NCBI RefSeq assembly: GCF_900114995.1
Contig: NZ_FOUX01000001.1
Location: 372,001 to 436,000 of the forward strand
Direction: 5' to 3'
Source of the DNA: Chitinophaga sp. YR627
GTDB taxonomy: Bacteria > Bacteroidota > Bacteroidia > Chitinophagales > Chitinophagaceae
DNA: 64,000 nucleotides
Shown: positions 33,104 to 42,701 of the stretch, piece by piece
Numbering within the stretch: position 1 is the stretch's first letter
Layout: each line of letters begins with the position of its first letter
The notes under the pieces: model-generated
Databases searched by the model: none
Seen by the model: only the letters and a program-made list of their open reading frames with translations
What the model was told of the DNA's origin: nothing
Program-made: the position numbers and the translations under genes

Positions 33104-35644
33104 CTATTTCCTGGGATGTAACCCATTATCAAGCCTGTCGTAAAGGTCCTGCAGATGACTACGTGTCATCTCATCGGCCGTTTGCGGAATGCCCGCTTTG
33201 ATCTGCTCCGCCAGTGCTTTCGCATGGGCTTTGATCAGTGGCAGCGCATCGCCATCCTTGCTCAGAGCAGTTGATGGCATCAGCGGGTTTTGTGGTCCCG
33301 GTATGATCATCATCAGCAGTCTTTCTACATATACACGCTGTAATCCACGACGATAAGTATCGATCGTTTTATGTGCAGCAAGTTCAGAGAAAATGCCCTG
33401 TTTCAGTTCGCGTAAGAACTGTGCAGCAGTGTATGCATTTGCTCCTTCAATATTCTCCTGTAAGGACAATCTGTCCAGTACATCAGGACTCAGCAACTGG
33501 AATAAGGTCTTTTTCTGTACATTGGTCACAACAGCAAAACTGGTCTTCGTCAGTCCCGCCAGCTGCGTGTCATTCAGCCACATCGGCGTGGTGAATAACT
33601 GTTCCTGCAGGAATGCCATCGCACGCTGTTGCTTGCTCTTAGCAGGGAATTCATATACCGGTCCTGCCTGTTCTACGGTTTTAGGTGTAGTCAGTATACC
33701 GCCGATATTTGCCGCTGCATGGCCCATATAAAGATCAAACTGTTTCACCAGCTCATTGTACATCTCACCAGCTTTGCTGTAATCCTCATTCGGCTGACGG
33801 GTCCAGTCCATTAGATGTTTTTCTATGCGCTTCAGATTGGCAATACCATAAGTACCTGCCTTCATGGCATCATCTCCCAGGTCTTCGCGCTGATTACGCG
33901 GATCATAGTGTGTCGCTGGTTCCCAGGGCACTCGCTCGATACCAAAGAAGTACTGTTTGCCAGACGCTAATTTTGCAATCACCATCTTGTTCAGCAGGGG
34001 TGTTTCTTCTGCCGGTGTTTTCGTTTCTGGTAATACGCGATATGCCCATTCGATTGCCCATTTATCATAAGCACCGATGCGTGGGAAAATACCCTTCGGA
34101 CCAATATTGTCTTCTGGTTGCGCTACATAGTTGAAACGGGCATAGTCCATGATGGATGGGGTATGACCATTCTCTTCCACCCAGCGTTTGCTACGCAGAC
34201 TGTCCACCGGAACAGTAGAAGATGCGCCCCAGTTATGACGCAGACCCAGTGTATGTCCTACTTCATGTGAAGACACAAAACGGATCAGTTCTCCCATTAG
34301 ATCATCCGGTAGTTGCGGCGCCTGTGCTCTCTTATCGATGGCGCCCGCCTGCACGAAATACCATTTGTACAACATGTCCATCACATTGTGATACCAGTTG
34401 ATATGGGTTTCCAGTATTTCGCCGGTGCGCGGGTCCTTAATGCTCGGTCCCATCGCATTGGCCATAGCAGATGGTTTGTATACCAGTACGGAATGGCGCG
34501 CATCTTCTATGCTCCAGGTGCTGTCATCTGCAGGCGCTTCTTTTGCGATGATCGCATCTTTGAAGCCTGCTGCCTCAAACGCCGCCTGCCAGTCGTTTAC
34601 GCCTGCAATAAGATAAGGTACCCACTTCTTCGGCGTCAGCGGATCGATGTAAATAATGATCGGTTTCTCCGGTGTAACCAGTTCGCCGCGTTTGTATTTT
34701 TCAATGTCTTCCCTGCGTGGTTCCAACCGCCATTTCCAGATCAGACTTTCACTTTTGATACCCTGCGGATTGGCGTCAAAGTCAATATATTCATCTGCAA
34801 AGAACCCAACTCTCGGGTCGAAGAACCGGGACTGCATCGGAATGGAAGGAAGTAATACAATCGAACTGTTCAGCTCAAAACTGTAGGTTTTCACTTCATT
34901 CGTAACAGGCATTGGTCTGCCGGTATAGGTGCGTACGCTCTTGATCTCAATGTTCATCGGATATGCATGCACATCGCCGATATAGGAACGATCAGCCGCC
35001 ATCATATTCAGTCCGCCCAGCGCTTTGGTACCTGCGTCAAAGAAGAAGACAGAATTATCATTGTTCAGATAATCCGTTACTTCGATCACACTACTCTTGC
35101 TGCTGTCATTCACTGCTTTCACTGCGAATGCTGCCTGGATGGGTTGCAGACTGCTGTTCATCAGTGAACGGTACAGGCCATTGGAAGAACTATCCGTGGC
35201 TCTTTCTCTGTAAGAGATGGTCTGCAGGAATATTTTATTGCCGGTACTTTTTTCAAAGCGGATCACCTTTTCTCCGATCTGATCGCCTGCATAGGTAGGC
35301 AGGATCATCGGACGGTAATCTGCGGAGCCTTTGGAAATTCTGCTGACAACCAGCAGGTCCCTGCCCAGTAATGAATCGGGTATTTCAAAGAAATACTTGT
35401 CGGCTGATTTATGCACCTTAAATAAACCACTGCTGGTGATCGCATTGGCCGGAATGACCTCCCTGTAAGGCTTCAGTGTTTCCTGCTTTGCCGGAAAGGC
35501 CACTTTCGCCAGCGCTGCGGCTACACTGTCCCTGTTAGGTGCCGGAGTATCTTTTCCCTTCTTGTGCTTCTGCGCGTTTGCTGGCAATGCTGCCGTCAGG
35601 GCACACAATGCCCCAAGCAAAACATGGGTTGTTGCTGATTTCAT
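33104..35644 (-). CDS. Secreted zinc metalloprotease, DUF5117/DUF5118/DUF4953 type
   Basis: An 846-residue exported protein with a signal peptide (MKSATTHVLLGALCALTAAL...). The zinc motif is SSHEVGHTLGLRHNW at about residues 457-471 (HExxHxxGxxH), as in metzincins. N-terminal to it lies the conserved region of the DUF5118/DUF5117 pair (FKVHKSADKYFFEIPDSLLG, RDLLVVSRISKGSADY, FDPRVGFFADEYIDF), and C-terminal the DUF4953 region. This family is common next to SusC/SusD genes in Bacteroidota. It may process surface proteins or degrade protein coats around the glycan; the exact target is unknown. It follows SusD by 74 bases. Confidence 0.88.
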   Translation of the reverse strand: MKSATTHVLLGALCALTAALPANAQKHKKGKDTPAPNRDSVAAALAKVAFPAKQETLKPYREVIPANAITSSGLFKVHKSADKYFFEIPDSLLGRDLLVVSRISKGSADYRPMILPTYAGDQIGEKVIRFEKSTGNKIFLQTISYRERATDSSSNGLYRSLMNSSLQPIQAAFAVKAVNDSSKSSVIEVTDYLNNDNSVFFFDAGTKALGGLNMMAADRSYIGDVHAYPMNIEIKSVRTYTGRPMPVTNEVKTYSFELNSSIVLLPSIPMQSRFFDPRVGFFADEYIDFDANPQGIKSESLIWKWRLEPRREDIEKYKRGELVTPEKPIIIYIDPLTPKKWVPYLIAGVNDWQAAFEAAGFKDAIIAKEAPADDSTWSIEDARHSVLVYKPSAMANAMGPSIKDPRTGEILETHINWYHNVMDMLYKWYFVQAGAIDKRAQAPQLPDDLMGELIRFVSSHEVGHTLGLRHNWGASSTVPVDSLRSKRWVEENGHTPSIMDYARFNYVAQPEDNIGPKGIFPRIGAYDKWAIEWAYRVLPETKTPAEETPLLNKMVIAKLASGKQYFFGIERVPWEPATHYDPRNQREDLGDDAMKAGTYGIANLKRIEKHLMDWTRQPNEDYSKAGEMYNELVKQFDLYMGHAAANIGGILTTPKTVEQAGPVYEFPAKSKQQRAMAFLQEQLFTTPMWLNDTQLAGLTKTSFAVVTNVQKKTLFQLLSPDVLDRLSLQENIEGANAYTAAQFLRELKQGIFSELAAHKTIDTYRRGLQRVYVERLLMMIIPGPQNPLMPSTALSKDGDALPLIKAHAKALAEQIKAGIPQTADEMTRSHLQDLYDRLDNGLHPRK

Positions 35645-35718
35645 TGTAATGAATACTAGTTTACTGTGATGATGGCATGTTCCCTTTGTGGGAGGGTTAT
35701 GATAAAGGCTGTTTGTGA

Positions 35719-37161
35719 TTAATTATATCCCGGATTCTGTTTCAGATTCGTATTGATCTGTGTTTCGCTGTACGGAATAGGCAGTATCTTATAGTTGCTG
35801 TTCCATACACCTCCTTTCAGCGGCGTCAGTACACTCATGATAGAGTCTACCTTATCCGTACGGATCAGGTCAAACCAGCGATGTCCCCATTCTGTGAACA
35901 ATTCTGATCTGCGCTCTGCCGCTACCACTTTCAGCATATCCGGCTGATTCGCAGCCTGTGTATCCTGCAGTCCCGCTCTTTTGCGGATCACATTGATGTC
36001 AGATGCTGCACTGTTCGCGCCGGTCACATTCCCAAGTTTCGCCCTGGCTTCAGCACGTATCAGGTACTGCTCTGCAAGTCGTAATACCAGCAGTGCTTCC
36101 GGTGTAGTGCTCATGTTCTTCTGATATTTGAAAGGGAAGTAGTAATTGGTATTGTTGATGGTAAAGGTGTCAATCCAGTTCGTACGCCGGGCATCTCCCT
36201 GCTCAAAACTATCAAAGAAAGAGAGCCGGATCGCTGTCGGGCTCTGCGCACTGGTGCCCGGCGCCACTCTGGTCAGCATAAAATACTGTCCGTCATAAGT
36301 CGAGTAGTTAGTAGGGATCACTGTCTGTAAGTACCAGATGGCTTCTTTGCTCGTGCTGATAAACACCCTGTTTAGATCCGTTTCAAGAGAATAGGTGCCA
36401 TTGTTGATCACACTGGTCGCTGCTGCCTCCGCATTGGCCCATTGCTCCATATACAGATATGCCCTGGCCAGCAATGCACTGGCTGCTGCCTTATTAGGCC
36501 TTGCTCTTTCTGTGCTGCCTGCTGTAGTGCCTTTGAAATAATCATTGCCCATCAGTGCTTCTGCATCTTTCAGATCGGCAACAATCTGCTCATACACCCT
36601 GGCTTTGGGTGTACGAGACAGCGTGTTGTTGATCCTGTAGTCGGTAGTTAATGCCAGTGGCACATCACCGTACGTGTTCACAGCGTAGAAATAGATAAAG
36701 GCACGAAAGAATTTAGCTTCTCCCTGTAATTGTGCACGTACTGCATCTGATATGCCTGTGGAAGCAGTAACGCCTTCAATGGTAGCATTACAGGTGTAGA
36801 TGCGCTGGTAGAAATCATTCCAGAAATACGGACTGGCAATATTGTAGGTGTTGGTATAAAACTCCTGCATGGAAGCATCCTGCGAAGCAGGTAAATAGTT
36901 CACCAGTTCATCAGCAGCCAGCGATTCTCTGGTGGTGATACTTCTGTTACCGGACACAAAGCCCGTTGCAGCGCTCATCATATTACTATACATGCCTGTC
37001 ATTACAGAGGTGGCAGACATGTCATTCACAAAGGCCTGCGAACTTACGATCTGTGTGCTTGGCGGATCTATTTCCAGGGCTTTTTTGCAACTGGCTGTCA
37101 CTAACAGACCCAGCACAAGTCCTGCATACAGTGAACGGAGTGGTTGATATAATAATGTCAT
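35719..37161 (-). CDS. SusD/RagB-family outer-membrane glycan-binding lipoprotein
   Basis: A 480-residue lipoprotein with the lipobox VTASC at about residues 21-25. The SusD fold is shown by the N-terminal tetratricopeptide-like helices (FVNDMSATSVMTGMYSNMM), the conserved AKFFRAFIYFYAVNTYGDVP and PNKAAASALLARAYLYMEQW stretches, and the C-terminal GHRWFDLIRTDK. SusD caps the SusC barrel and hands over oligosaccharides. It starts 12 bases beyond the SusC stop, so the pair is co-transcribed. Confidence 0.95.
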   Translation of the reverse strand: MTLLYQPLRSLYAGLVLGLLVTASCKKALEIDPPSTQIVSSQAFVNDMSATSVMTGMYSNMMSAATGFVSGNRSITTRESLAADELVNYLPASQDASMQEFYTNTYNIASPYFWNDFYQRIYTCNATIEGVTASTGISDAVRAQLQGEAKFFRAFIYFYAVNTYGDVPLALTTDYRINNTLSRTPKARVYEQIVADLKDAEALMGNDYFKGTTAGSTERARPNKAAASALLARAYLYMEQWANAEAAATSVINNGTYSLETDLNRVFISTSKEAIWYLQTVIPTNYSTYDGQYFMLTRVAPGTSAQSPTAIRLSFFDSFEQGDARRTNWIDTFTINNTNYYFPFKYQKNMSTTPEALLVLRLAEQYLIRAEARAKLGNVTGANSAASDINVIRKRAGLQDTQAANQPDMLKVVAAERRSELFTEWGHRWFDLIRTDKVDSIMSVLTPLKGGVWNSNYKILPIPYSETQINTNLKQNPGYN

Positions 37162-37172
37162 GTTGTTGCTTT

Positions 37173-40100
37173 TTAGAGGTTTACTTTAATACCGCCGGTG
37201 AATGTTTTCAATGGTCCGAAATTGGTCGCATCTGATTCCGGATCGAAGTCGCGGAATTCTTTCCTGGAGAATGTCAGCAGGTTCTGTCCCTGTGCGAAGA
37301 GAGAGACCTGTTGCAGCCGCAGTTTCTTCATCAGGGAGGCTGGCAGCTGATAAGCAATGGAAACATTCTTCAGGCGGAGGAAAGGCGCTCTGGAATAAGC
37401 CAGGTCACTGTTCTTCGCGTATAAAGCCCATGGCAGGAAGCCCAGCAGACCTTGTGTGTATTTCGGAATGTCGGTCTCATCTCCAGGTTTCTGCCAGCGG
37501 CCGAGTGCACGGCTTTTCAACTGATTGCCCAGGAAACCGGAAGGAAACGTGCCATTCAGTAACGGATTCCTGACAGTATGGTCCTCAAACTGGAAAAGGA
37601 TGTCAGCTGTCCAGCCCTTATAACGAAAACTGTTCTGGAATCCGCCATAGTATTTAACTGTTACAGGATCCAGCAGTCCGGTTCTGTCTACCGGCGAGGT
37701 TACTTTCTTACGCTCTTTATCGTAGAACGTATACACACCTGTCTGTGGATCGACACCCGCATATTCATATACTCTTATTGTACCCAGTGGTTTGCCCAGA
37801 ATGAATGTAGGATCATCAGGTCCTACACCAGGATAAGATACTAGTGTATTACGTGGCAACGCAATGTTTATGGAGGTGCTCCAGTCAAAATCCCTGGTTT
37901 TGATATTTGTGGTGCGCAGTTCAAACTCCCATCCGTTATTACGGATGATCGCCGGTATATTACTTCTGATTGAGCTAAATCCGGTTACTGCAGATAAGGG
38001 CAGGTTCTGTAACTGATTGTTGCTACGATTGGTGTAGTAACTGGCCGTAACAAGTATCTTGTCTTCCAGGAAACCCAGGTCAATCGCACCTTCTATCTTA
38101 CGCGTCGCTTCCCACTGTAATGCTGCATTAAACAGCGCCTGCGGCTGTAAACCATTGGAACCCTGATAGGGGTAAGAAATAGAACGATACAGGTCCAGGA
38201 ACGCATAATCGCCCGCAGCATCATTACCCGTCGTACCATAACTACCTCTCAGTTTACCAAAACTCAGGAATGGTACCAGCTCTTTCACCGCCTTCTCCTG
38301 TGTAAATATCCAGGCGCCACCTGCTGACCAGAAGAAGTGGAATCTGTTCGCCGGACCAAAACGACTGGAACCATCATACCGGCCATTCAGGGTCAGGATG
38401 TACTTATTGTCCCAATTGTATTTCACCCTGCCAAATGTCGCATTGTAAGCGTTCTCTGACATCCCGCTGCTTTCATTGGTCAACGTAGCTGCAGCTGCCG
38501 GACTTTTAAGCAATGCATCACTTACATAGTTAGAACCGAACTGCGTAAGCGATTCATTTAGTTCATGTCTGAATGTTTCCCCGAGCAAGGTTTCTACATT
38601 GCCTTTTCCAAAACGAAAATTATAAGTAACCTGTGGTTCTATATTCCAGATGTTGTAATTGCTGTTGCTGTAACGGGCAGAAGCTTGTTTGATACCGGTC
38701 AGGTAAGGATTGATAAGGTATAGTGGCGAACCGGTGTACTCTTTGATCGCTGTGTTCTGATAACCGCCAGCTACTTTGATATCCAGGCCTTTGATCGGTC
38801 TGTAACTTAACGTAATATTACCGTTCACGTTATTACTACGTCCCAGGTAAGGTTGCAGTAGTGAAGAAAACGGATTGCCATAAGTGCCGTTCTCCCAGTT
38901 AAGCGTGCCATCGTGGTTAAATGGTTCCGGTGCATTCGGTGCCAGGTCTCTTATAGATCCTGTCGGGTCCATAGGAGGGATGTCATTGTTATTAGACACA
39001 TAATAACCACCTGCATTCACCGTAAATTTTCCATCTTCGCTGTTGCCCGTTATATTAAAATGAGCAGAGGCTTTTCTGGAAGATCCATCTGTTGGCATGA
39101 CCGGGCTCTCTCTGTGATAACCACCACCAACAAGGTACTGTACCTGGTTGCTACCACCGGAAACGCTACCCTGTACATCTGAGATGTGTGCGTTGCCACC
39201 TAATATGCGTTCCTGCCAGTTGGTATATTTGGTTGTATCCCAGGTCCCGTTTACATCATAGTCGGCCGGACCAGGACGTACGCCATCATTTGCCATTGCT
39301 TCTCTACGCATTTGGAGATATTCCTGTAGGTTCAGGTACTCGGGCATACGGGTTACTTTACTGATACCGGTATATGCCGTTACATTGGAACGCATACGAC
39401 CGGGTTTTCCTTTTTTTGTAGTGATAAGGATAACACCGTTTGCACCCCGGGAACCATAAATGGAAGTTGCATCTGCATCTTTCAGCACGTCTACACTGGC
39501 GATATCCGCGGGGTTCACAAAATCGAGTAAGTTACCGCCATCTAATGCATTGTTGATTGAACCATAACCACCGCCTTTGAAAGGCACTCCATCAATAATA
39601 TACAGAGGCGCAGTAGCGCCGGAGATGGAGTTAAACCCTCTTAACTGTACATTTACAGCTCCTCCCGGCATACCATTCACCTGATTGATCACCAATCCTG
39701 ACACTCTTCCCGACAATGCTAATAAAGGATTGCTGACAGGGCTTCTTTCAATCTCAGCTGCTGTAACAGTGGCAACGTTTCCTGTACTGAAACGTTTGGT
39801 AGTAGTACCATAAGCGATCACCTGTACCTGATCCAGCTCACTGGTAGAAGGTTTGAGATATATTAAAGTAGGTAGGGAGTGTCTGATGTGCGCCACTCTC
39901 GTGATGAAGCCTGTATAAGAAACCACTACTTCAGCACTATCGCCCGCCAGTTCACTGCGTATTTCGAAATAACCATTTGCATCAGTGGTCGCCCCCTTAT
40001 TCGTTCCCCTCAATGAAACGGTTGCTCCCGGCAGGCGTACGCCCATAACATCAGAGACCCAGCCTTTGATCACTTTCGGAGGCTCCGTTGCCATGACCAG

Positions 40101-40481
40101 TGAGGAAGACAGTCCATGCAGCAACTTCGGATCCCTGGTAATAACGATGACATTATTGACCACCGCATAAGCCAGTCCCTGTTTACCCAACAGTTCCGGC
40201 AGAAACTCGCTGATCTCTTTATCTTTTACATTGACGTCTACCGGAAAGGTATTTGCCAGTAGGTTAGGATTCGCGATAAACTCACGTCCTGTCTGTTCGC
40301 TGATGGCTTTGAAGATATCAGTTAATGCCACCTTCTTTTTGTTGATCGTGACCTTCTGGCCATAACTGGCGCCGCTTACATGCAACACTGCCACGATCAT
40401 CAACGGAATGATTAGCTTCATAATCATAAATAATTTGGAAAAAGGAATTGGCATACCTTTGCCAGGTACAATGTTGTTCAT
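37173..40481 (-). CDS. SusC/RagA-family TonB-dependent transporter with STN domain
   Basis: A 1102-residue outer-membrane transporter. After a signal segment (IMKLIIPLMIVAVLHVSG) comes an STN signal-transduction domain (about 45-115, KKVALTDIFKAISEQTGREF), which is the part that talks to FecR. A carboxypeptidase-like domain (GWVSDVMGVRLPGATVSLRG), the plug with the SusC signature GFNSISGATAPLYIIDGVPF and VLKDADATSIYGSRGANGVI, and the barrel follow. The last segment is FGPLKTFTGGIKVNL. It imports oligosaccharides with the SusD protein and, through the STN domain, should signal to the FecR/ECF pair upstream. Confidence 0.95.
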   Translation of the reverse strand: MNNIVPGKGMPIPFSKLFMIMKLIIPLMIVAVLHVSGASYGQKVTINKKKVALTDIFKAISEQTGREFIANPNLLANTFPVDVNVKDKEISEFLPELLGKQGLAYAVVNNVIVITRDPKLLHGLSSSLVMATEPPKVIKGWVSDVMGVRLPGATVSLRGTNKGATTDANGYFEIRSELAGDSAEVVVSYTGFITRVAHIRHSLPTLIYLKPSTSELDQVQVIAYGTTTKRFSTGNVATVTAAEIERSPVSNPLLALSGRVSGLVINQVNGMPGGAVNVQLRGFNSISGATAPLYIIDGVPFKGGGYGSINNALDGGNLLDFVNPADIASVDVLKDADATSIYGSRGANGVILITTKKGKPGRMRSNVTAYTGISKVTRMPEYLNLQEYLQMRREAMANDGVRPGPADYDVNGTWDTTKYTNWQERILGGNAHISDVQGSVSGGSNQVQYLVGGGYHRESPVMPTDGSSRKASAHFNITGNSEDGKFTVNAGGYYVSNNNDIPPMDPTGSIRDLAPNAPEPFNHDGTLNWENGTYGNPFSSLLQPYLGRSNNVNGNITLSYRPIKGLDIKVAGGYQNTAIKEYTGSPLYLINPYLTGIKQASARYSNSNYNIWNIEPQVTYNFRFGKGNVETLLGETFRHELNESLTQFGSNYVSDALLKSPAAAATLTNESSGMSENAYNATFGRVKYNWDNKYILTLNGRYDGSSRFGPANRFHFFWSAGGAWIFTQEKAVKELVPFLSFGKLRGSYGTTGNDAAGDYAFLDLYRSISYPYQGSNGLQPQALFNAALQWEATRKIEGAIDLGFLEDKILVTASYYTNRSNNQLQNLPLSAVTGFSSIRSNIPAIIRNNGWEFELRTTNIKTRDFDWSTSINIALPRNTLVSYPGVGPDDPTFILGKPLGTIRVYEYAGVDPQTGVYTFYDKERKKVTSPVDRTGLLDPVTVKYYGGFQNSFRYKGWTADILFQFEDHTVRNPLLNGTFPSGFLGNQLKSRALGRWQKPGDETDIPKYTQGLLGFLPWALYAKNSDLAYSRAPFLRLKNVSIAYQLPASLMKKLRLQQVSLFAQGQNLLTFSRKEFRDFDPESDATNFGPLKTFTGGIKVNL

Positions 40482-40711
40482 ACTTGTACATTTAGGGATT
40501 TACTGATTAAATGACGTAAGAGACATTTTGAAGTAGTCCGCACAGGAGGGCCCCAGGTGCAACTGGGGTCCTCACTTTTTTAGTAATAGGACCTACAACT
40601 GCTGTTTTCTTGTTTGCTGATTTTTGGTTGTTGCTATTTACTTGTTTTCTTCTTTCTACTTCATATGCATTTGGTTGGTTATTGATGTGAATAAGCGACT
40701 AGTTTCGGTTG

Positions 40712-40746
40712 TAATTCTTAATTCTTAATTCTTAATTCCTAATTCT
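40712..40746. repeat. Heptamer tandem repeat over the FecR stop codon
   Basis: Five 7-base units, taattct with one taattcc, run from 40712 to 40746. The TAG stop of the FecR gene is inside the array. Similar short units occur around 54205-54225 (ttaagaattaag). Confidence 0.8.
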
Positions 40747-41974
40747 TAACTCTCTCCGCGCCAGGTATTACGCTGATATGATCCCCTGTTATACGGAAAT
40801 GTACTTCTCCTGTTGCTGCGATTGTTTCCAGTAGGGCCTGTGCCGTCACTTTGCGGGACAGAATACCCTGGAATTCTATATTGTCTACGTTCCCCTCGTA
40901 ACTTACTTCTACATCATACCACCTGGACACCTGCCGCATGATCTGCTTGATGTTGGTCCTGCTGAAACGGAACTGTCCGTTCTTCCAGGCCAGCACCTCA
41001 TCCAGGTCCGGTTTGCTGATGGTAAAACCAGCTGCGCCTGTTTGTAAGCTGGCCTGTGTGCCAGGTGTCAGTATCGTTGTTGCTGCGCCTGCCGCAACCT
41101 TTACAGATCCGTTTACGAGCGTTGTACGTACAGCATTTTCATCGGCGTAAGCCATAATGTTAAATCCTGTGCCCAATACATGTACGTCCAGTTTGCCGGT
41201 TTTAACAGTAAAAGGTTGGGCGGCGTTTGGGGCTATCTCAAAATAGCCTTCTCCGGTAAGTTCCACATTTCTTTCAGCCCCCGTGAATGCGGTCGGATAA
41301 CGGATAGATGATGCTGCATTCAGCCATACATGTGATCCGTCTGGTAATGTTAGCTGGAACTGTCCACCTCTTGGTGTAGACAGTGTGTGGTATTGTATGT
41401 TGCCCCCTGTTCCACTGTAAGCGATAGCACCGCTATCTGCTTTAATAACTGAGACGCCGCCTGATTCGGCAATAGTGCCTTTTTCGGCGTTATCTAATAT
41501 GATCTGTTGTCCGTTAGCCAGCGTCAGAACCGCCTTATTGCTACCCGGTGTAAGTGTTGTTTGCTGTACAATTACGGCAGGTTGTGGTCGCTGCGTACGT
41601 ATCATCCAAACGGCAGTACCGCCTCCCAGTAAAAGAAGGGAAGCCGCCGCGGCCCACCAGTAATTACGTCCCCTGATCTTCCGGATGTTATTGTCCTGTC
41701 CCGTTACTGCTGCCAGTGCTGCTGTTTCTTCCTGATAGTAGGCCGTCAGCCGGCTATATATATTATTGACAATCTCCTGGTTATTATACACAGGTATCTC
41801 CTGCATGCCCATCAGCACTGCTTCATGCGCACGCGCAAGTTCCTGTAACTCCTCATCTGTTGCTTCGGTCAGGCTCCATAGCCTGAAAGCGGCTATTCGT
41901 TCTTCACTGACCTGGGTCCCCTCCGCCAGTTTTGTCACGATCGTGATGGCTTCAGTTATATTCATATATGACAT
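40739..41974 (-). CDS. FecR-family anti-sigma factor
   Basis: A 411-residue inner-membrane protein. The cytoplasmic N-terminal part binds sigma (residues 1-100), a membrane helix is at about 108-125 (YWWAAAASLLLLGGGTAVWM), and the periplasmic FecR domain follows (LSTPRGGQFQLTLPDGSHVW, LNAASSIRYPTAF, FTVKTGKLDVHVLGTGFNIM). The C-terminal region (FSRTNIKQIMRQVSRWYDVE) is the DUF4974 STN-like domain. It lies between the ECF sigma factor and SusC and should relay the SusC transport signal. Starts at M1 or M4. Confidence 0.93.
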   Translation of the reverse strand: MSYMNITEAITIVTKLAEGTQVSEERIAAFRLWSLTEATDEELQELARAHEAVLMGMQEIPVYNNQEIVNNIYSRLTAYYQEETAALAAVTGQDNNIRKIRGRNYWWAAAASLLLLGGGTAVWMIRTQRPQPAVIVQQTTLTPGSNKAVLTLANGQQIILDNAEKGTIAESGGVSVIKADSGAIAYSGTGGNIQYHTLSTPRGGQFQLTLPDGSHVWLNAASSIRYPTAFTGAERNVELTGEGYFEIAPNAAQPFTVKTGKLDVHVLGTGFNIMAYADENAVRTTLVNGSVKVAAGAATTILTPGTQASLQTGAAGFTISKPDLDEVLAWKNGQFRFSRTNIKQIMRQVSRWYDVEVSYEGNVDNIEFQGILSRKVTAQALLETIAATGEVHFRITGDHISVIPGAERVKN

Positions 41975-42041
41975 ATATAGGTAAAGACGGTTCTTAATTC
42001 CGAATTTTCACCAGGACAGTAAAAAATTTTAAAAAAAAGTT

Positions 42042-42656
42042 TCAGGGCTGAAAGAAAAGTATCAGTAAAAGAAGGGTAAAACTAATGCCATTGCGCGCCA
42101 GATAGTCTTTCAGCTGTTGGGTGGATTGCTGTAATGACTTATGAACGCCGCCAACAGACATACCTTCCGCATCCGCGATCTCCTGGATGGTCATTTCATC
42201 GCGTGTACGCAACAGAAAAATACGGCGCTGCTTTTCTGACAACATATCCAGTCCCGAACGGGCAATGGATTCATACTGGTCCGTGATCAGTTTGTCGTCA
42301 GCACTATAGTGTGGTAAAACATAGTCTTTGCTGTATCCGGCCTGCTTCTGGAGCAATGCCTGCCGGGCTTTCAGGAAGTCGTTCAATGCATTCCTGGCCA
42401 TGATAAATACATAGTTCTTAAAAGAACGTACTGTGACAAGTATTTCCCGCTTTTTCCAGACTTTCAGAAATACTTCCTGGCCAATTTCCTCTACGTCATG
42501 TTTTTCAGTCAGATAAACCTGCAGATAATGTATAATGAGCGGAGAATAGGCGTCGTAAAGGCGCGTAAATGCCTGCCAGTCACCTTCCGCAACATTACTG
42601 AGTAGATTTCTTTCCTCTTCTTCCGTTATATGTATATGAACATTAAGCGCTGACAA
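42042..42656 (-). CDS. ECF RNA polymerase sigma factor
   Basis: A 204-residue sigma-70 family ECF factor. Region 2 is at about 25-95 (FTRLYDAYSPLIIHYLQVYL, DVEEIGQEVFLKVWKKRE, FKNYVFIMARNALNDFLK), region 4 at about 130-190 (LDMLSEKQRRIFLLRTRDEM, TIQEIADAEGMSVGGVHKSL). The hydrophobic C-terminal end (FTLLLLILFFQP) is odd for a cytoplasmic sigma factor and is seen in some Bacteroidota SusCD-linked ECFs. It starts the FecR-SusC-SusD order and should drive that operon. Confidence 0.93.
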   Translation of the reverse strand: MSALNVHIHITEEEERNLLSNVAEGDWQAFTRLYDAYSPLIIHYLQVYLTEKHDVEEIGQEVFLKVWKKREILVTVRSFKNYVFIMARNALNDFLKARQALLQKQAGYSKDYVLPHYSADDKLITDQYESIARSGLDMLSEKQRRIFLLRTRDEMTIQEIADAEGMSVGGVHKSLQQSTQQLKDYLARNGISFTLLLLILFFQP

Positions 42657-42701
42657 TGAAAAAAATGGTAAAGGAGTAAGTCACAAATATAACCGTTTTC
42701 C

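Noticed and set aside
34313..34855. 180-codon plus-strand open frame over the metalloprotease gene
   Set aside because: Antisense shadow; the minus-strand frame holds the zinc motif and family features.
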